Source of the DNA: Comamonas fluminis
GTDB taxonomy: Bacteria > Pseudomonadota > Gammaproteobacteria > Burkholderiales > Burkholderiaceae_C
Reading direction: 5' to 3'
DNA: 64,000 nt
NCBI RefSeq assembly: GCF_019186805.1
Contig: NZ_CP066783.1
Coordinates: 2,617,501 to 2,681,500, forward strand
Shown here: in pieces, positions 12,301 to 19,928 of the stretch
Numbering within the stretch: position 1 is the stretch's first letter
How the letters are laid out: each line of letters begins with the position of its first letter
The notes under the pieces: generated by a model
What the model saw: only the letters and a program-made list of their open reading frames with translations
What the model was told of the DNA's origin: nothing
Databases searched by the model: none
Made by a program: the position numbers and the translations under genes

Positions 12301-12948
12301 ATTGGCCGCACGAGCGAACTGACGACTGGCCGGAGATCCGACAAAGTCATTGCGCAACGCATCCGACAACTCCACAGTCACCACCAGAGCCTTGTAGTCT
12401 TTGTCCGTGTCGTAGGTAAACGTGCGCTCCAGACTGGTCACGCGAATGGCGCGAACATATTGCTCGTATTCGTTGCTCAGACCTTCATTGCCCACCAGAA
12501 CCAGCGTCTTGCCCACGGCTGGCAGCTCAGTGCCAGAGCGCTGGAAAATCTGAATGACGCGCTGGCCTTTGATGTGGTTCTCATAGAGATAGCCTGGCCA
12601 TTCAGCCCCCTTGTTGAGGTAAGCCTCCAGCCGAGCTTGCGCCTTGGCCCGTGTGTCATAGACCTCACCCGTCGCAAACAAGGTGATGGAAACATTGGGG
12701 TCCTCGGGCGGCTTTGCCACGATGACATTGCTGCCCTGGTAGGTGTCCCGGTCGTCAGTGCGCACAGACACATGCACCTGACGCAGGTTTGCGCGGCCCG
12801 TGGCGCGGTCCATCTCCGAGATATCGGGGACGATGGCATTTTCTTGGCCTGACTCAATCACGACCGACGATGGGCCACCACCGCCCTCGGGCACATCGTC
12901 CATGACGCGGCTGGCACGCAGCTGGATGTCGCCTTGCAAAATAGGCAT
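9358..12948 (-). CDS. Large phage tail structural protein
   Basis: A 1196-residue protein, almost entirely beta-rich, with repeated modules of the type GTVTYATGAIDL, GTLSYATGRVAL, GIVDYANGVVT and GTVDFETGLVRL. At least four copies of this strand-turn-strand unit are visible, suggesting a fibre or tip built of repeated domains. It lies two genes downstream of the tape measure in transcription order. It is probably the central tail-tip protein of this phage type. No enzymatic domain was recognised. Confidence 0.65.
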   Translation of the reverse strand: MPILQGDIQLRASRVMDDVPEGGGGPSSVVIESGQENAIVPDISEMDRATGRANLRQVHVSVRTDDRDTYQGSNVIVAKPPEDPNVSITLFATGEVYDTRAKAQARLEAYLNKGAEWPGYLYENHIKGQRVIQIFQRSGTELPAVGKTLVLVGNEGLSNEYEQYVRAIRVTSLERTFTYDTDKDYKALVVTVELSDALRNDFVGSPASRQFARAANSARLRDTVVADAGSYVGVTPVQKAAALGDFTIIAKTIMTQIVPSAQSETPIPAAIPYAAAGLPVSGSEAVTFATDQAWSTITSMVLPGGCLPGSLKIVVGGATFTDVGGILMSGTQQIGIVDYANGVVTSSSGSYPGTKTVTYRPAAYMQRMPQSSEIRITAENRSQSYTGFITPTPARGTLSAAYRAQGRWYVLSDAGDGALRGTDSSYGAGTYSAETGSYVVTLGALPDVGSSIVWQWGVPTQETVHAAVDLLISQTIALQLPAGQALYPGAFDIKWMDGQIQRTATANAAWQLQGDATGEVRVGRSEVLFAPKLMPAVGTVLDVTVDTAPAVEVNLAHPSRNGQGRLAVSAGQGSLVPYTVEVEWNTLTDTSVLGTYSKAQIDEMGVSLVDPIQIARDDGAGKLMLDGVQVGTVTYATGAIDLNPDVSIRIPKPRYSATQTSGNVWVGTAQYRLNYEGIEYVAAPSTYPNDESGYVKLRFRTTGSATRKTLQVVFAPEFDLVTGVRAPVVPGSAVLLPVSGQPWSDDGRGALRVLTAGGFVTRGTLSYATGRVALTSWTTGSSNSLRRASCVTTLGDALSSAFVFRTAAAPLRPGSLTVQVPRVGGGVQNVTAATDGTISASGVVGTVDFETGLVRLGFGGMVVAVGNESEPWFDPANVQLDGRIFKPAPIVASALRYSAVAYAYLPMNADIIGIDPVRLPSDGKVPIFRAGSLCVVGHTKTTSQLNVSNNQTINLARTRLSRVAVRDANGTNHLTGFTANLEAGTVSFTDVAAMTMPIVIEDRIEDMATATDVQISGEITFNRALTHDYPKDGTYVSSALQASDRFARVSLVFAQKTWVDNAWSDALMGQEPPAKYDQSVSPIEITNAGGTTERWVLEFTSTTQYRVIGEHVGVIATGDINTVCAPLNSATGKPFLTIHPLGFGGGWAIGNILRINTVGALYPFWIVRTIQPGPETGIEHNFSILARGDVNRPQSN

Positions 12949-12949
12949 G

Positions 12950-13345
12950 TCAAACCTCTAAAAATCTGAAAGTCGGGAGATAGAGCTGCTCGTCGGACTC
13001 TTCACCGTCCTGGAGCTTGAAAACGGGCTGACCTGTAAATCCACCCTTGGCGTGGTCAAACATGACCTTCCGTGCCTGGCCACGCAGAATCAGGGTGAGC
13101 TGGATGCCAGGCAGCTCGGCCCAAGCCTGCAGCGTTGAGCACAGGGCACGAGTGATCCAGGCGGCTGTCTCGGTGCCCATCAGCGTGATCGGGCGACCTG
13201 CCTGCTTTAAAGCCACGTCGACCAGGAGCGCTCCTGTGGTGCTGTAGCTGGTGGCCTGATCCACTGGGCTCCACGAAAACTCGTCCTGCCAGTCCAGGCG
13301 ATCGCTGATATGGGCAGTCGTGCCGTTGTATGTGAGGGTGATCAT
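12950..13345 (-). CDS. Phage distal-tail-like protein
   Basis: A 131-residue protein directly after the tape measure gene, overlapping it by four bases (ATGA). The start at 13345 (MITLTYNGTTAHI) is fixed by this coupling; an upstream in-frame start would intrude 39 nt into the tape measure gene. Position and size fit a distal tail or tail-tip adaptor protein, but the sequence has no motif I can name. Confidence 0.6.
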   Translation of the reverse strand: MITLTYNGTTAHISDRLDWQDEFSWSPVDQATSYSTTGALLVDVALKQAGRPITLMGTETAAWITRALCSTLQAWAELPGIQLTLILRGQARKVMFDHAKGGFTGQPVFKLQDGEESDEQLYLPTFRFLEV

Positions 13346-16300
13346 GTCGAGGCCCCTTTCTGGCGCTCTACAGCAGCCAGCCATTGATTCATGGATGCCG
13401 CTCCTGCAGGGTCTGTGTTGACAGAGCCATAGGGCTGACCATTGATCTGCAAATTGAAGGTAGAGACCTGGCGTGACGCCATGGCCTCAAGCGGTGTCTT
13501 GCCGGAGGTTTCAGCGTTGCCATTGCCCTTCATGGTGTTGCGCAGCTCCATGGCCCGCACCTCCCGATCCCACTCAAACATGGCCATGTCGTAGCCCAAA
13601 TTGCCCAGCGCTCCCATGCTGTTAGTGGCAAATGGGTTGTCCTTCTGGTACTGCTCTTTGTATTTAGCAAGCCAGGCATCTGCTTGAGCCTGGCTCTCAA
13701 AGGCTGGCACTGCATCGACACCGCTGATAGTTCCAGCCTTGCGCTTGGCCTCCATCAGCTGCAGCTCACGCGTTGCCAGGTCGTTGGCCTTCTCTTGGGC
13801 GGCTATGCCACGCTCACGCTCGGCGTTCAAGCGCTCCAACTCCGAGGTGTGGCGGTTGACGGCATCGGCTGCACGGTTGTGTGAGCCAGCGACATCGTCT
13901 ACTGCACCCTTCAAACGCAAGGTGCTCTTGCCTGCGCTGTCGACCGCAACCTCATATCCACGGGTTGCAGCTTCAACCTGCACCCAGGATGGGGCGATAC
14001 CAGCATTGGCTGCGATCGCAGATTCAGCCGACTTTTTAAAAGCCTCGCTCAGCTCACGCGCACTTGCGGTACCGCTGTCACCCAGCACGTCATATGCGGC
14101 TTTTGCGTCTGCTGCCGTTTTCTTTAAAGTTTCCTCAGAGGTAATGCCCAACTGTTTCAGGGCTTCGCGCACGCTATTGACGCCTGGCGTGGCAGCATCC
14201 AAAGCATCTTTGAGCGCATCCGCTTTGCGTTTAGCCTGGTCAAGCAGGCCATCGGTCAGTTGCTGACCCAGTGCACTACGCACAGATTCAATCTGGTCAC
14301 GAATGGCTTTCAGGGCCGCTTCGCTATCGGCACTTTCAATGGCTTTGCTGAAACTAGCAGTCAGTACTCGGCCAGTGTCGATACCCTCCTGCTTGAGCTT
14401 GCCCATCTGGTCAATCAATGCCTGGGTGTCATTGATCGCGCTGCGCGATGCCACACCGATGTTGCCCTTGAGGACGTCATATTCCAGGCCTGCACGCTTA
14501 ATGGCCTCGCCAAGCACCGCCTCAGTTAATTGAGCCAGGCGCTCAGCTTCACGAGTGCTGCCAATAAATGCCGCACGAGCCTTTGCTTCAAATACCGCTA
14601 AATCTTTTCCAGATAATGCTTTCGCCCAGGCAGCCTCAACTTCAGAGGCAGTTACTTTTCCGGTTTCGCCTAATTTATCCAGGGTGGCCGCAAAATCCTT
14701 AATACCTTGAATCTTGGTTAAATCAAAACCTTCGGTGACGCTTTTCAAAGCATCTGCACTGGCTTTTCCCGATTTAGTCAGTTGGTCATATTCAGCAACG
14801 GCATTTCTTGCGGCTTTAGATAAATCAAATAATTTATCTGCAGCACCTTGTTCTTTTTGGGCTTGCGCTGCACGAGCTGCAGCAAGCTCTCGCGCAGCAG
14901 CTGCTGCTGCTTTATCGGCTTTCTCAAGCTCTTCGGTGCGATCCTTATAGCCCATCAACTTGGCAGCGCTCTCACCGATCCATTTACCAATATCTTGGAA
15001 ATTGGAGACTATGCCGACAAGCGTGAACGTCTTGAGGCCACCCATGACTGCTGCAAAGCGACCTGTGCTGGCAGCAGCCCCTGCAGCTGCAGCCTGCGTG
15101 GCCACGAGCTGAGCATTGGCTGCAGCAATGCCAGTTGCGGCAATTTGAGTCGCCTGGCCAATGCCCAGAAAATGCTGCGCCAGACGCAAAGCCGTAAACG
15201 CAGCTGCTGCCTGGCCAAGGTCCATCAGCAAGCCTGCAATGTTCTGCAGATTGTTGGCAAGCAACTGGATCGCCTTCGCCGCAGCTGCGCTTGCTCCGTT
15301 GGCCTGGTCGACTTTCTGAACATACAGGCTCCACTGGGTGGACAAGTCCTGCATGGCTCGTCCCACCGTTGGTGGAAGGCGCTGGAATTCCGCAGCAACA
15401 GCAGCACTTTGCCCCTGCAGTGCAGCAATCACCGTCTGTGTGGTCAGCAGACCTGACTCTGCCATCTTGCGCAGCTCGCCTGTGGTCACCCCCAAGCCAT
15501 CTGCCAGTGCCTTGGCCAAGCGTGGAGCCTGCTCCATGACACTGTTAAATTCTTCGCCGCGCAGCACTCCACTTTGCAAACCCTGAATCAGCTGGGTGAT
15601 AGCTGCAGAAGATGCCTCAGTGCTGGAGCCGCTGATTTGGATTGTCTGATTGATCGTCTCCGTCAGGCCCAAGCTCTGCTGACTAGCTTTCTGCGCGCTG
15701 AGCCCCGCATCCAGTCCTGCTTGGGCAATGCGCGAAAACAGAACACCAGTGTCTTCAAGGGCGCTGTGCGTTCGCAACGCAACCTCTGTCACCCCCTCCC
15801 AAGATTGCTTGAAGTTCTCGCCCTCACCAGTGACGAGTTTCATTCGCCCCTGAAGGTTATTGGCCTGGTCTGCAGTTGCAGCCAAATCCAGCGCCACACT
15901 CTTCAGGCCAATCAGCGATTGCAAGCCCACATAGAACTTTTGCAGTCTGTCGAGCTGCTGGCTGATGGACTCCACGCCATCGCCAATCTGACGGTGGGTA
16001 CGTACTATGCTGGCACCGGCACCTTGAGCGCCTGCAGCTGCTGCTTGATGGGCAGGGACCAAGCCCTGCACAGAGTCACGGACAGATTCGACCTCTTGAC
16101 GCAGTCGCTGCTGGGCCTGCTGGGCGTTCTGGCCAGCCACACCAAAGCGCTGCAGCTCGGCCTGTGCCCCTGACAAAGCCTGCTTTTGCTGGTCGAGTGT
16201 GGAGCGCGCAGCATCTACCGTGGTATTGAGCTGACGCAATGCCGCCACTTCTTTTTCGGTGGGCGGCCCCATGGCCGTGATCTGACGGCCATAGTTCTTG

Positions 16301-16548
16301 GCTTCGGCCTCTGCCTGGCGCAAAGCTGCAGCCGTGGACTTGGCCTCCGACTCCAGCTTTGTAAAGGTAGTGATTGCCGCATCCTGCTCAGCCAGCTCAC
16401 GCAGCCTTGCTGCTGCAGTACGCGCCTCTGCAGACACTTCCCCTTCCAAGACTTTTGCAACATTCTCCAGATCGTCAGCCAGGCCAACAATGGACTGCTG
16501 TCCGCTAACCCCGGCGTCAATCTGCAGTTTGATTTGCTTATCTGTCAT
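13342..16548 (-). CDS. Tail tape measure protein
   Basis: A 1068-residue protein. Residues 1-200 are Ala/Gln/Glu-rich coiled coil. Then comes the conserved tape-measure domain (about 210-410) with GRMKLVTGEGENF, SRIAQAGLDAG, QLIQGLQSGVLRGEEFNSVMEQAPRLA and LRKMAESGLLTTQTVIAAL. Hydrophobic helices follow at about 430-520 and long Ala/Lys/Glu helical segments to the end. It sets tail length and is probably ejected with DNA. The large size relative to a non-contractile tail suggests a tail of well over 100 nm. No tail-assembly chaperone frameshift gene was found upstream. Confidence 0.9.
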   Translation of the reverse strand: MTDKQIKLQIDAGVSGQQSIVGLADDLENVAKVLEGEVSAEARTAAARLRELAEQDAAITTFTKLESEAKSTAAALRQAEAEAKNYGRQITAMGPPTEKEVAALRQLNTTVDAARSTLDQQKQALSGAQAELQRFGVAGQNAQQAQQRLRQEVESVRDSVQGLVPAHQAAAAGAQGAGASIVRTHRQIGDGVESISQQLDRLQKFYVGLQSLIGLKSVALDLAATADQANNLQGRMKLVTGEGENFKQSWEGVTEVALRTHSALEDTGVLFSRIAQAGLDAGLSAQKASQQSLGLTETINQTIQISGSSTEASSAAITQLIQGLQSGVLRGEEFNSVMEQAPRLAKALADGLGVTTGELRKMAESGLLTTQTVIAALQGQSAAVAAEFQRLPPTVGRAMQDLSTQWSLYVQKVDQANGASAAAAKAIQLLANNLQNIAGLLMDLGQAAAAFTALRLAQHFLGIGQATQIAATGIAAANAQLVATQAAAAGAAASTGRFAAVMGGLKTFTLVGIVSNFQDIGKWIGESAAKLMGYKDRTEELEKADKAAAAAARELAAARAAQAQKEQGAADKLFDLSKAARNAVAEYDQLTKSGKASADALKSVTEGFDLTKIQGIKDFAATLDKLGETGKVTASEVEAAWAKALSGKDLAVFEAKARAAFIGSTREAERLAQLTEAVLGEAIKRAGLEYDVLKGNIGVASRSAINDTQALIDQMGKLKQEGIDTGRVLTASFSKAIESADSEAALKAIRDQIESVRSALGQQLTDGLLDQAKRKADALKDALDAATPGVNSVREALKQLGITSEETLKKTAADAKAAYDVLGDSGTASARELSEAFKKSAESAIAANAGIAPSWVQVEAATRGYEVAVDSAGKSTLRLKGAVDDVAGSHNRAADAVNRHTSELERLNAERERGIAAQEKANDLATRELQLMEAKRKAGTISGVDAVPAFESQAQADAWLAKYKEQYQKDNPFATNSMGALGNLGYDMAMFEWDREVRAMELRNTMKGNGNAETSGKTPLEAMASRQVSTFNLQINGQPYGSVNTDPAGAASMNQWLAAVERQKGAST

Positions 16549-16567
16549 GGCTTCTTACAATGGCGGG

Positions 16568-16726
16568 ATGTCACGTCTCATCGCCTTCATTGCTTGCATC
16601 GCCGTCCTGGTCGGCGCAGGGGTGTCTGCGCGGGCAGGAATGACACTGGCTGTTGTGGCCTATGGCCTGCTGGGTGCCTATGTCGTTTGGAATGGGCTGC
16701 AGATTGTTCTCAGCCCAAGACGGTGA
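16568..16726 (+). CDS. Small two-helix membrane protein, opposite strand to all neighbours
   Basis: A 52-residue ORF on the plus strand inside the minus-strand tail operon, in the gap between tape measure and tail tube genes. MSRLIAFIACIAVLVGAGVS forms one hydrophobic helix and MTLAVVAYGLLGAYVVW a second, ending in SPRR. Codon third positions look coding. The ATG at 16568 has GGCGGG in front but poor spacing. It could be a moron-type gene or a chance ORF opposite the place where a tail chaperone would normally lie. Expression is unproven. Confidence 0.4.
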   Translation: MSRLIAFIACIAVLVGAGVSARAGMTLAVVAYGLLGAYVVWNGLQIVLSPRR

Positions 16727-16774
16727 CGCTGCCCGAAAGCGGCTCTCAGGCATGACTGTCGTTTTTTGAGCGCC

Positions 16775-16803
16775 AACAAAAAAGGCCAGCGAGTGCTGGC
16801 CTT
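16775..16803 (-). terminator. Terminator after the tail tube gene
   Basis: A 9-bp perfect stem AAGGCCAGC (16782-16790) / GCTGGCCTT (16795-16803) with loop GAGT, followed on the minus strand by T6 (complement of 16778-16783). It lies 27 nt after the tail tube stop codon and should reduce read-through into the tape measure gene. It belongs to a family of three similar hairpins in the prophage (also 22634-22656 and 29912-29935). Confidence 0.8.
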
Positions 16804-16829
16804 AGTCTTTTAAAGGGTCTAGTGCGGCG

Positions 16830-17837
16830 TTAAGTCTTGCGCACGCGGTAGTACTTGCTGATGCCATCCCCCACCTTGGTGGTGTCCATCAGGACTGAGC
16901 CGGTCACCTTCAGATTGATGAACCCGCTTTCCTGCAGCAGCGCGATGGATGATGCCACGCCCTGGCTTGCACGCCAAATTTCCACAATGGCCAGCTTGCC
17001 GTCATCGGCTTCGTTCAAGCCTTCCAGGATGATTTCCAGCTCCTTTGGCTTGGTGGTCAGCGCCTCGATCACCGCGTAGCCCACATGCGAGTAGGAGATT
17101 TTGACCTCATCATCTTCTGCCAGCTTCGTTGCGTCCAGGTACACATAAATGCCCGCTGGACGCACCTCATAGTTACCAGCAGCCGGAATGATCTCCCCCT
17201 GGATTGCATATTTGTAATTGACCCAGATGCCCTTGCCATCAGTCACGCCCGGTGCGGCAACTTCGAGCTGGATGCCAGCCTCCGTCAAGGTGTAATTGCC
17301 CGCCATTTCAAGCGCGGTCGCCGTGGCCACGCTGTCTCCAATGCGGACCGTCACATTTGTGGCCTTCGAATGTGCCAGAACGATCAAATCGCCTTTTTTC
17401 ACGCCCAGGTGCTCTTCATCAGTCACAGTGGCTTCACTAGCAGCCGTACCCTTGGTCAGCACCACATTGCTGGGCTGCAGGTGCTTGGTGCGCAGCAGGC
17501 CACCGAGTGTCACCTTCAAGGCTTCACTGACAGCCTGGCCACTCTCCACCCCACTGACCGTGCCCTGCGTAGCGCGTGCTAGGTTGATGGGGTTGATGTC
17601 TGCCAGCGTCATGGACAACTCGACATCGGTCACCTTGCGGATCTCGGCATGGGTACCACCGCCCAGCGAGGTCATATTGTTTTGCTTCTTCACATCTTCC
17701 TTGTGAGAAAGCTCGGCTGCCAGCACGTTGCCGATCGGCATTGGCGCACCGGCAGAGCCGTATTCACGAACATAGATCTGGCCAACCAGTGCGGCAGGGG
17801 CAAATACGCGCTTGATGATGGAGTCAACTTCAGACAT
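16830..17837 (-). CDS. Major tail tube protein
   Basis: A 335-residue protein positioned between head-tail connector genes and the tape measure, and followed by a strong terminator, as expected for the most abundant tail protein. Motifs seen are VTDVELSMTLADINPINLA in the first third and KPKELEIILEGLNEADDGKLAIVEIWRAS in the last third, typical of tube proteins of Mu-like siphophages. The middle (about 100-210) looks like an inserted beta domain that may decorate the tube surface. Confidence 0.8.
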   Translation of the reverse strand: MSEVDSIIKRVFAPAALVGQIYVREYGSAGAPMPIGNVLAAELSHKEDVKKQNNMTSLGGGTHAEIRKVTDVELSMTLADINPINLARATQGTVSGVESGQAVSEALKVTLGGLLRTKHLQPSNVVLTKGTAASEATVTDEEHLGVKKGDLIVLAHSKATNVTVRIGDSVATATALEMAGNYTLTEAGIQLEVAAPGVTDGKGIWVNYKYAIQGEIIPAAGNYEVRPAGIYVYLDATKLAEDDEVKISYSHVGYAVIEALTTKPKELEIILEGLNEADDGKLAIVEIWRASQGVASSIALLQESGFINLKVTGSVLMDTTKVGDGISKYYRVRKT

Positions 17838-17840
17838 TGC

Positions 17841-18047
17841 TCAGTCCTTTGGATTAACGGTTTGGGTTGCAGGTTGAGACAAGGGAACCACTCCCATGGC
17901 CTGCAGCCACTGGGCGGTATCGGGATGCACAGTGATCTCGGCACCAGCCTTGAGGTCTTGGCCAAGGTGCTTGTGGTCCTTGGCCAGCGTCACGGCGACC
18001 ATGGCGGGCTGTGCAATAGGTGTGGCCTTGCGGCGGGTAGGTTTCAT
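17841..18047 (-). CDS. Small phage protein, DUF7210-like
   Basis: A 68-residue protein. It has a basic N-terminus (MKPTRRKATP) and a compact segment AGAEITVHPDTAQWLQAMGVV, resembling short phage proteins found beside tail tube genes. It overlaps the upstream gene by four bases (ATGA), which decides the start at 18047. Function unknown. Confidence 0.6.
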   Translation of the reverse strand: MKPTRRKATPIAQPAMVAVTLAKDHKHLGQDLKAGAEITVHPDTAQWLQAMGVVPLSQPATQTVNPKD

Positions 18048-18553
18048 GCTTTCCTCCAGTCGACCCAGCTGCGCGTGCTCAGCTCCAGCATGGCGCTGTG
18101 GCATAGCAGGCCTGTAAACATCACAGGGCCAGCGCTGGCTACCTGCACACCGCGCTCGCTTTCGATAGATCCGCCCAGCAGACCAGGCAGGCCCAGCGTC
18201 GTGTCAACACGCACGGCAGAGCGAATGCGCTCGACCAGGTCGTCAAAGATCAGCTCGCTCTCCACAGAATCTTTAAAAGCCATGTAGCCGCGAATCAACC
18301 AGCGGTGCTCATTCATGATTCGGCTATTGGCATTGACCTCGGTGGTGGCCGTGCGGCGCACATACCAGCCCCGGATATGCGGGTCAGTACCAAAAGCGTC
18401 CTCGGCTTGGTCCGGGGTGTACTGGTACAGCTTTCTGAACTCAGCCTCGCTACTGGCAAAGCGCTCGCGCGAGTGAACAATGCCGATAGCAGGCACAGCG
18501 CCCAGCACCGCAAGCAGGGCCGAGCGCGCTGCGGATAAGGTGGCAGCCGTCAT
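18044..18553 (-). CDS. Phage tail terminator / completion protein
   Basis: A 169-residue protein between the HK97-gp10-like gene and the tail tube gene, coupled to both by ATGA overlaps. The segment FDDLVERIRSAVRVD in the centre and the alternating beta strands at the C-terminus fit tail terminator (gp37/gpU-like) proteins. The assignment rests mainly on gene order. Confidence 0.55.
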   Translation of the reverse strand: MTAATLSAARSALLAVLGAVPAIGIVHSRERFASSEAEFRKLYQYTPDQAEDAFGTDPHIRGWYVRRTATTEVNANSRIMNEHRWLIRGYMAFKDSVESELIFDDLVERIRSAVRVDTTLGLPGLLGGSIESERGVQVASAGPVMFTGLLCHSAMLELSTRSWVDWRKA

Positions 18554-19050
18554 GCTTTGCCTCCGGTAATGAATTGAAGAATCTGGCCCGCCGCCTCCTC
18601 GAACATGGCGATGACCTGGCTGCGCGTGGACAAGGCGGCGCGCTCCATCGGGCGCTGCGGCTCGGTACCCTCGCGGGCAATCTTTCTGGCGACCAGGAAG
18701 GCCACCCGCTTGACTTCCTTGGGCTCACGGATACCCAGCACGGCCTTGACCCATGGTTCCATTGCGGCAATAGGTGGCATATGAGGCCCGGTGCCCAGCT
18801 CTATAAACAGGGCCGAAGGCTGGCTGCTTCCCACAATTCCCAGCACCCCGGCAGGCGTACTGGCCACATCGCTGGTAATGCTGCGAGCTGTGAGGCCACT
18901 GACGCGGGGCATGTTCTCCTGCCACTCGCGCTGCACCAGCAGCGTGGCCTGGTGCATGGTGGCTTCCAGCACCTTCTGCGAGTACTCAGGAGCCTCGCGC
19001 AGACCGCGCTCGATCGCGCTCATGTCGCCCAGGCTGATGTCGAGGTTCAT
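18550..19050 (-). CDS. HK97 gp10-like head-tail joining protein
   Basis: A 166-residue protein. The pattern ATLLVQREWQENMPRVSGLTARSI, then IELGTGPHMPPIAAMEPWVK, is that of HK97 gp10/minor tail proteins (an ARSI block followed by a FIExGT block). It lies in the connector gene group and overlaps both neighbours by four bases. Confidence 0.7.
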   Translation of the reverse strand: MNLDISLGDMSAIERGLREAPEYSQKVLEATMHQATLLVQREWQENMPRVSGLTARSITSDVASTPAGVLGIVGSSQPSALFIELGTGPHMPPIAAMEPWVKAVLGIREPKEVKRVAFLVARKIAREGTEPQRPMERAALSTRSQVIAMFEEAAGQILQFITGGKA

Positions 19051-19724
19051 AGACCACCTCGGCTGACCAGGCGGTGGCGTGGGTTGCGCTTTGGCCAGCT
19101 CACGACCGCAGACGCTGCCGAGCCTGCGACCGCATCCTGCAGCGCCGGGTCCAGCTGACCAATGCCAGCAAAATAAGCAGCCCTGTAATCCTTGGCACGG
19201 GCCGCATAGTTGCGCGAGCGGCTCTCGGTGCGGGACATATCAGAGCCCAGCGTCGTCTCGCGGTCACCGGCAAAGCGTGTGGCCAGCTGCTGGCACAACA
19301 GGTAAGCTGCAAACGATGCGACCGCCAGGCGGTGGCGTCTAGGGATGCTGTCTGCCGTGGCATCCAGCGCATGAGGCAGCTGATAGCAGACTCTGACCAG
19401 AGCATTGGCAGGCAGCGCCTGCTCACTCTCCAGCCCCCAGCCAGTGACCGTGCGGTAAGCGTCCGCAAACACCAGAGAGGCTGGTCGCCTGCCCACCGGA
19501 AACTCCACGGACTGGATGACCGAGCTGTCCGTCCAGCCATCCGGTACCGGGCCAAAGACGCCGGTTTCAGGCCATACAACATCCTCCAGCTCCAGGCGCG
19601 GGGCATCGGCGCTGTAACACATACGTGCCTCATCCAAGGCACGGTCGCGCACTTCAGCCGTGACCACATCGTCCTGGTCAGAGACCATGTCCTTGATCAG
19701 TTCCTGAAAATCCTCAAGCGCCAC
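19047..19724 (-). CDS. Phage head-tail connector protein (gp36-like)
   Basis: A 225-residue mainly helical protein, the first connector gene after the capsid gene in transcription order. The C-terminal half has RHRLAVASFAAYLLCQQLATRFAGD and GSDMSRTESRSRNYAARAKDYRAAY, resembling Mu gp36-type connector proteins. Role is inferred from order and fold type. Confidence 0.6.
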   Translation of the reverse strand: MALEDFQELIKDMVSDQDDVVTAEVRDRALDEARMCYSADAPRLELEDVVWPETGVFGPVPDGWTDSSVIQSVEFPVGRRPASLVFADAYRTVTGWGLESEQALPANALVRVCYQLPHALDATADSIPRRHRLAVASFAAYLLCQQLATRFAGDRETTLGSDMSRTESRSRNYAARAKDYRAAYFAGIGQLDPALQDAVAGSAASAVVSWPKRNPRHRLVSRGGL

Positions 19725-19811
19725 AGCGGCTCCTATTGTTTAAAGATGAGGGTTCGACCATAGGTTTGCAAAGGCACCGGCAGGCATCAGGTGTGCTGGA
19801 GGCTTTGCAAA

Positions 19812-19832
19812 CCCGCCCCTTGTGGGGGCGGG
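19812..19832 (-). terminator. GC-rich hairpin after the capsid gene
   Basis: A perfect 8-bp stem CCCGCCCC (19812-19819) / GGGGCGGG (19825-19832) in the 204-nt gap between the capsid and connector genes. On the minus strand it is followed only by TTTGC, so it is a weak terminator at best. It could be a transcript stabiliser or attenuator that keeps capsid expression above connector expression. No gene was found in this gap. Confidence 0.4.
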
Positions 19833-19928
19833 CCGGGCCGCGTCAGGCCGGGTTGATTCATGCGGGAGGACCACTCCCTGGCCGGTCAGGCCCTTCGCTC
19901 TCAGTGGGGTGTCAGATCAGGCGGGCAC

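Noticed and set aside
16571..16753. 60-codon minus-strand frame as tail assembly chaperone
   Set aside because: Right place and strand, but the sequence is low in helix-forming residues, has no slippery site and does not resemble chaperones; the plus-strand membrane ORF is more gene-like.
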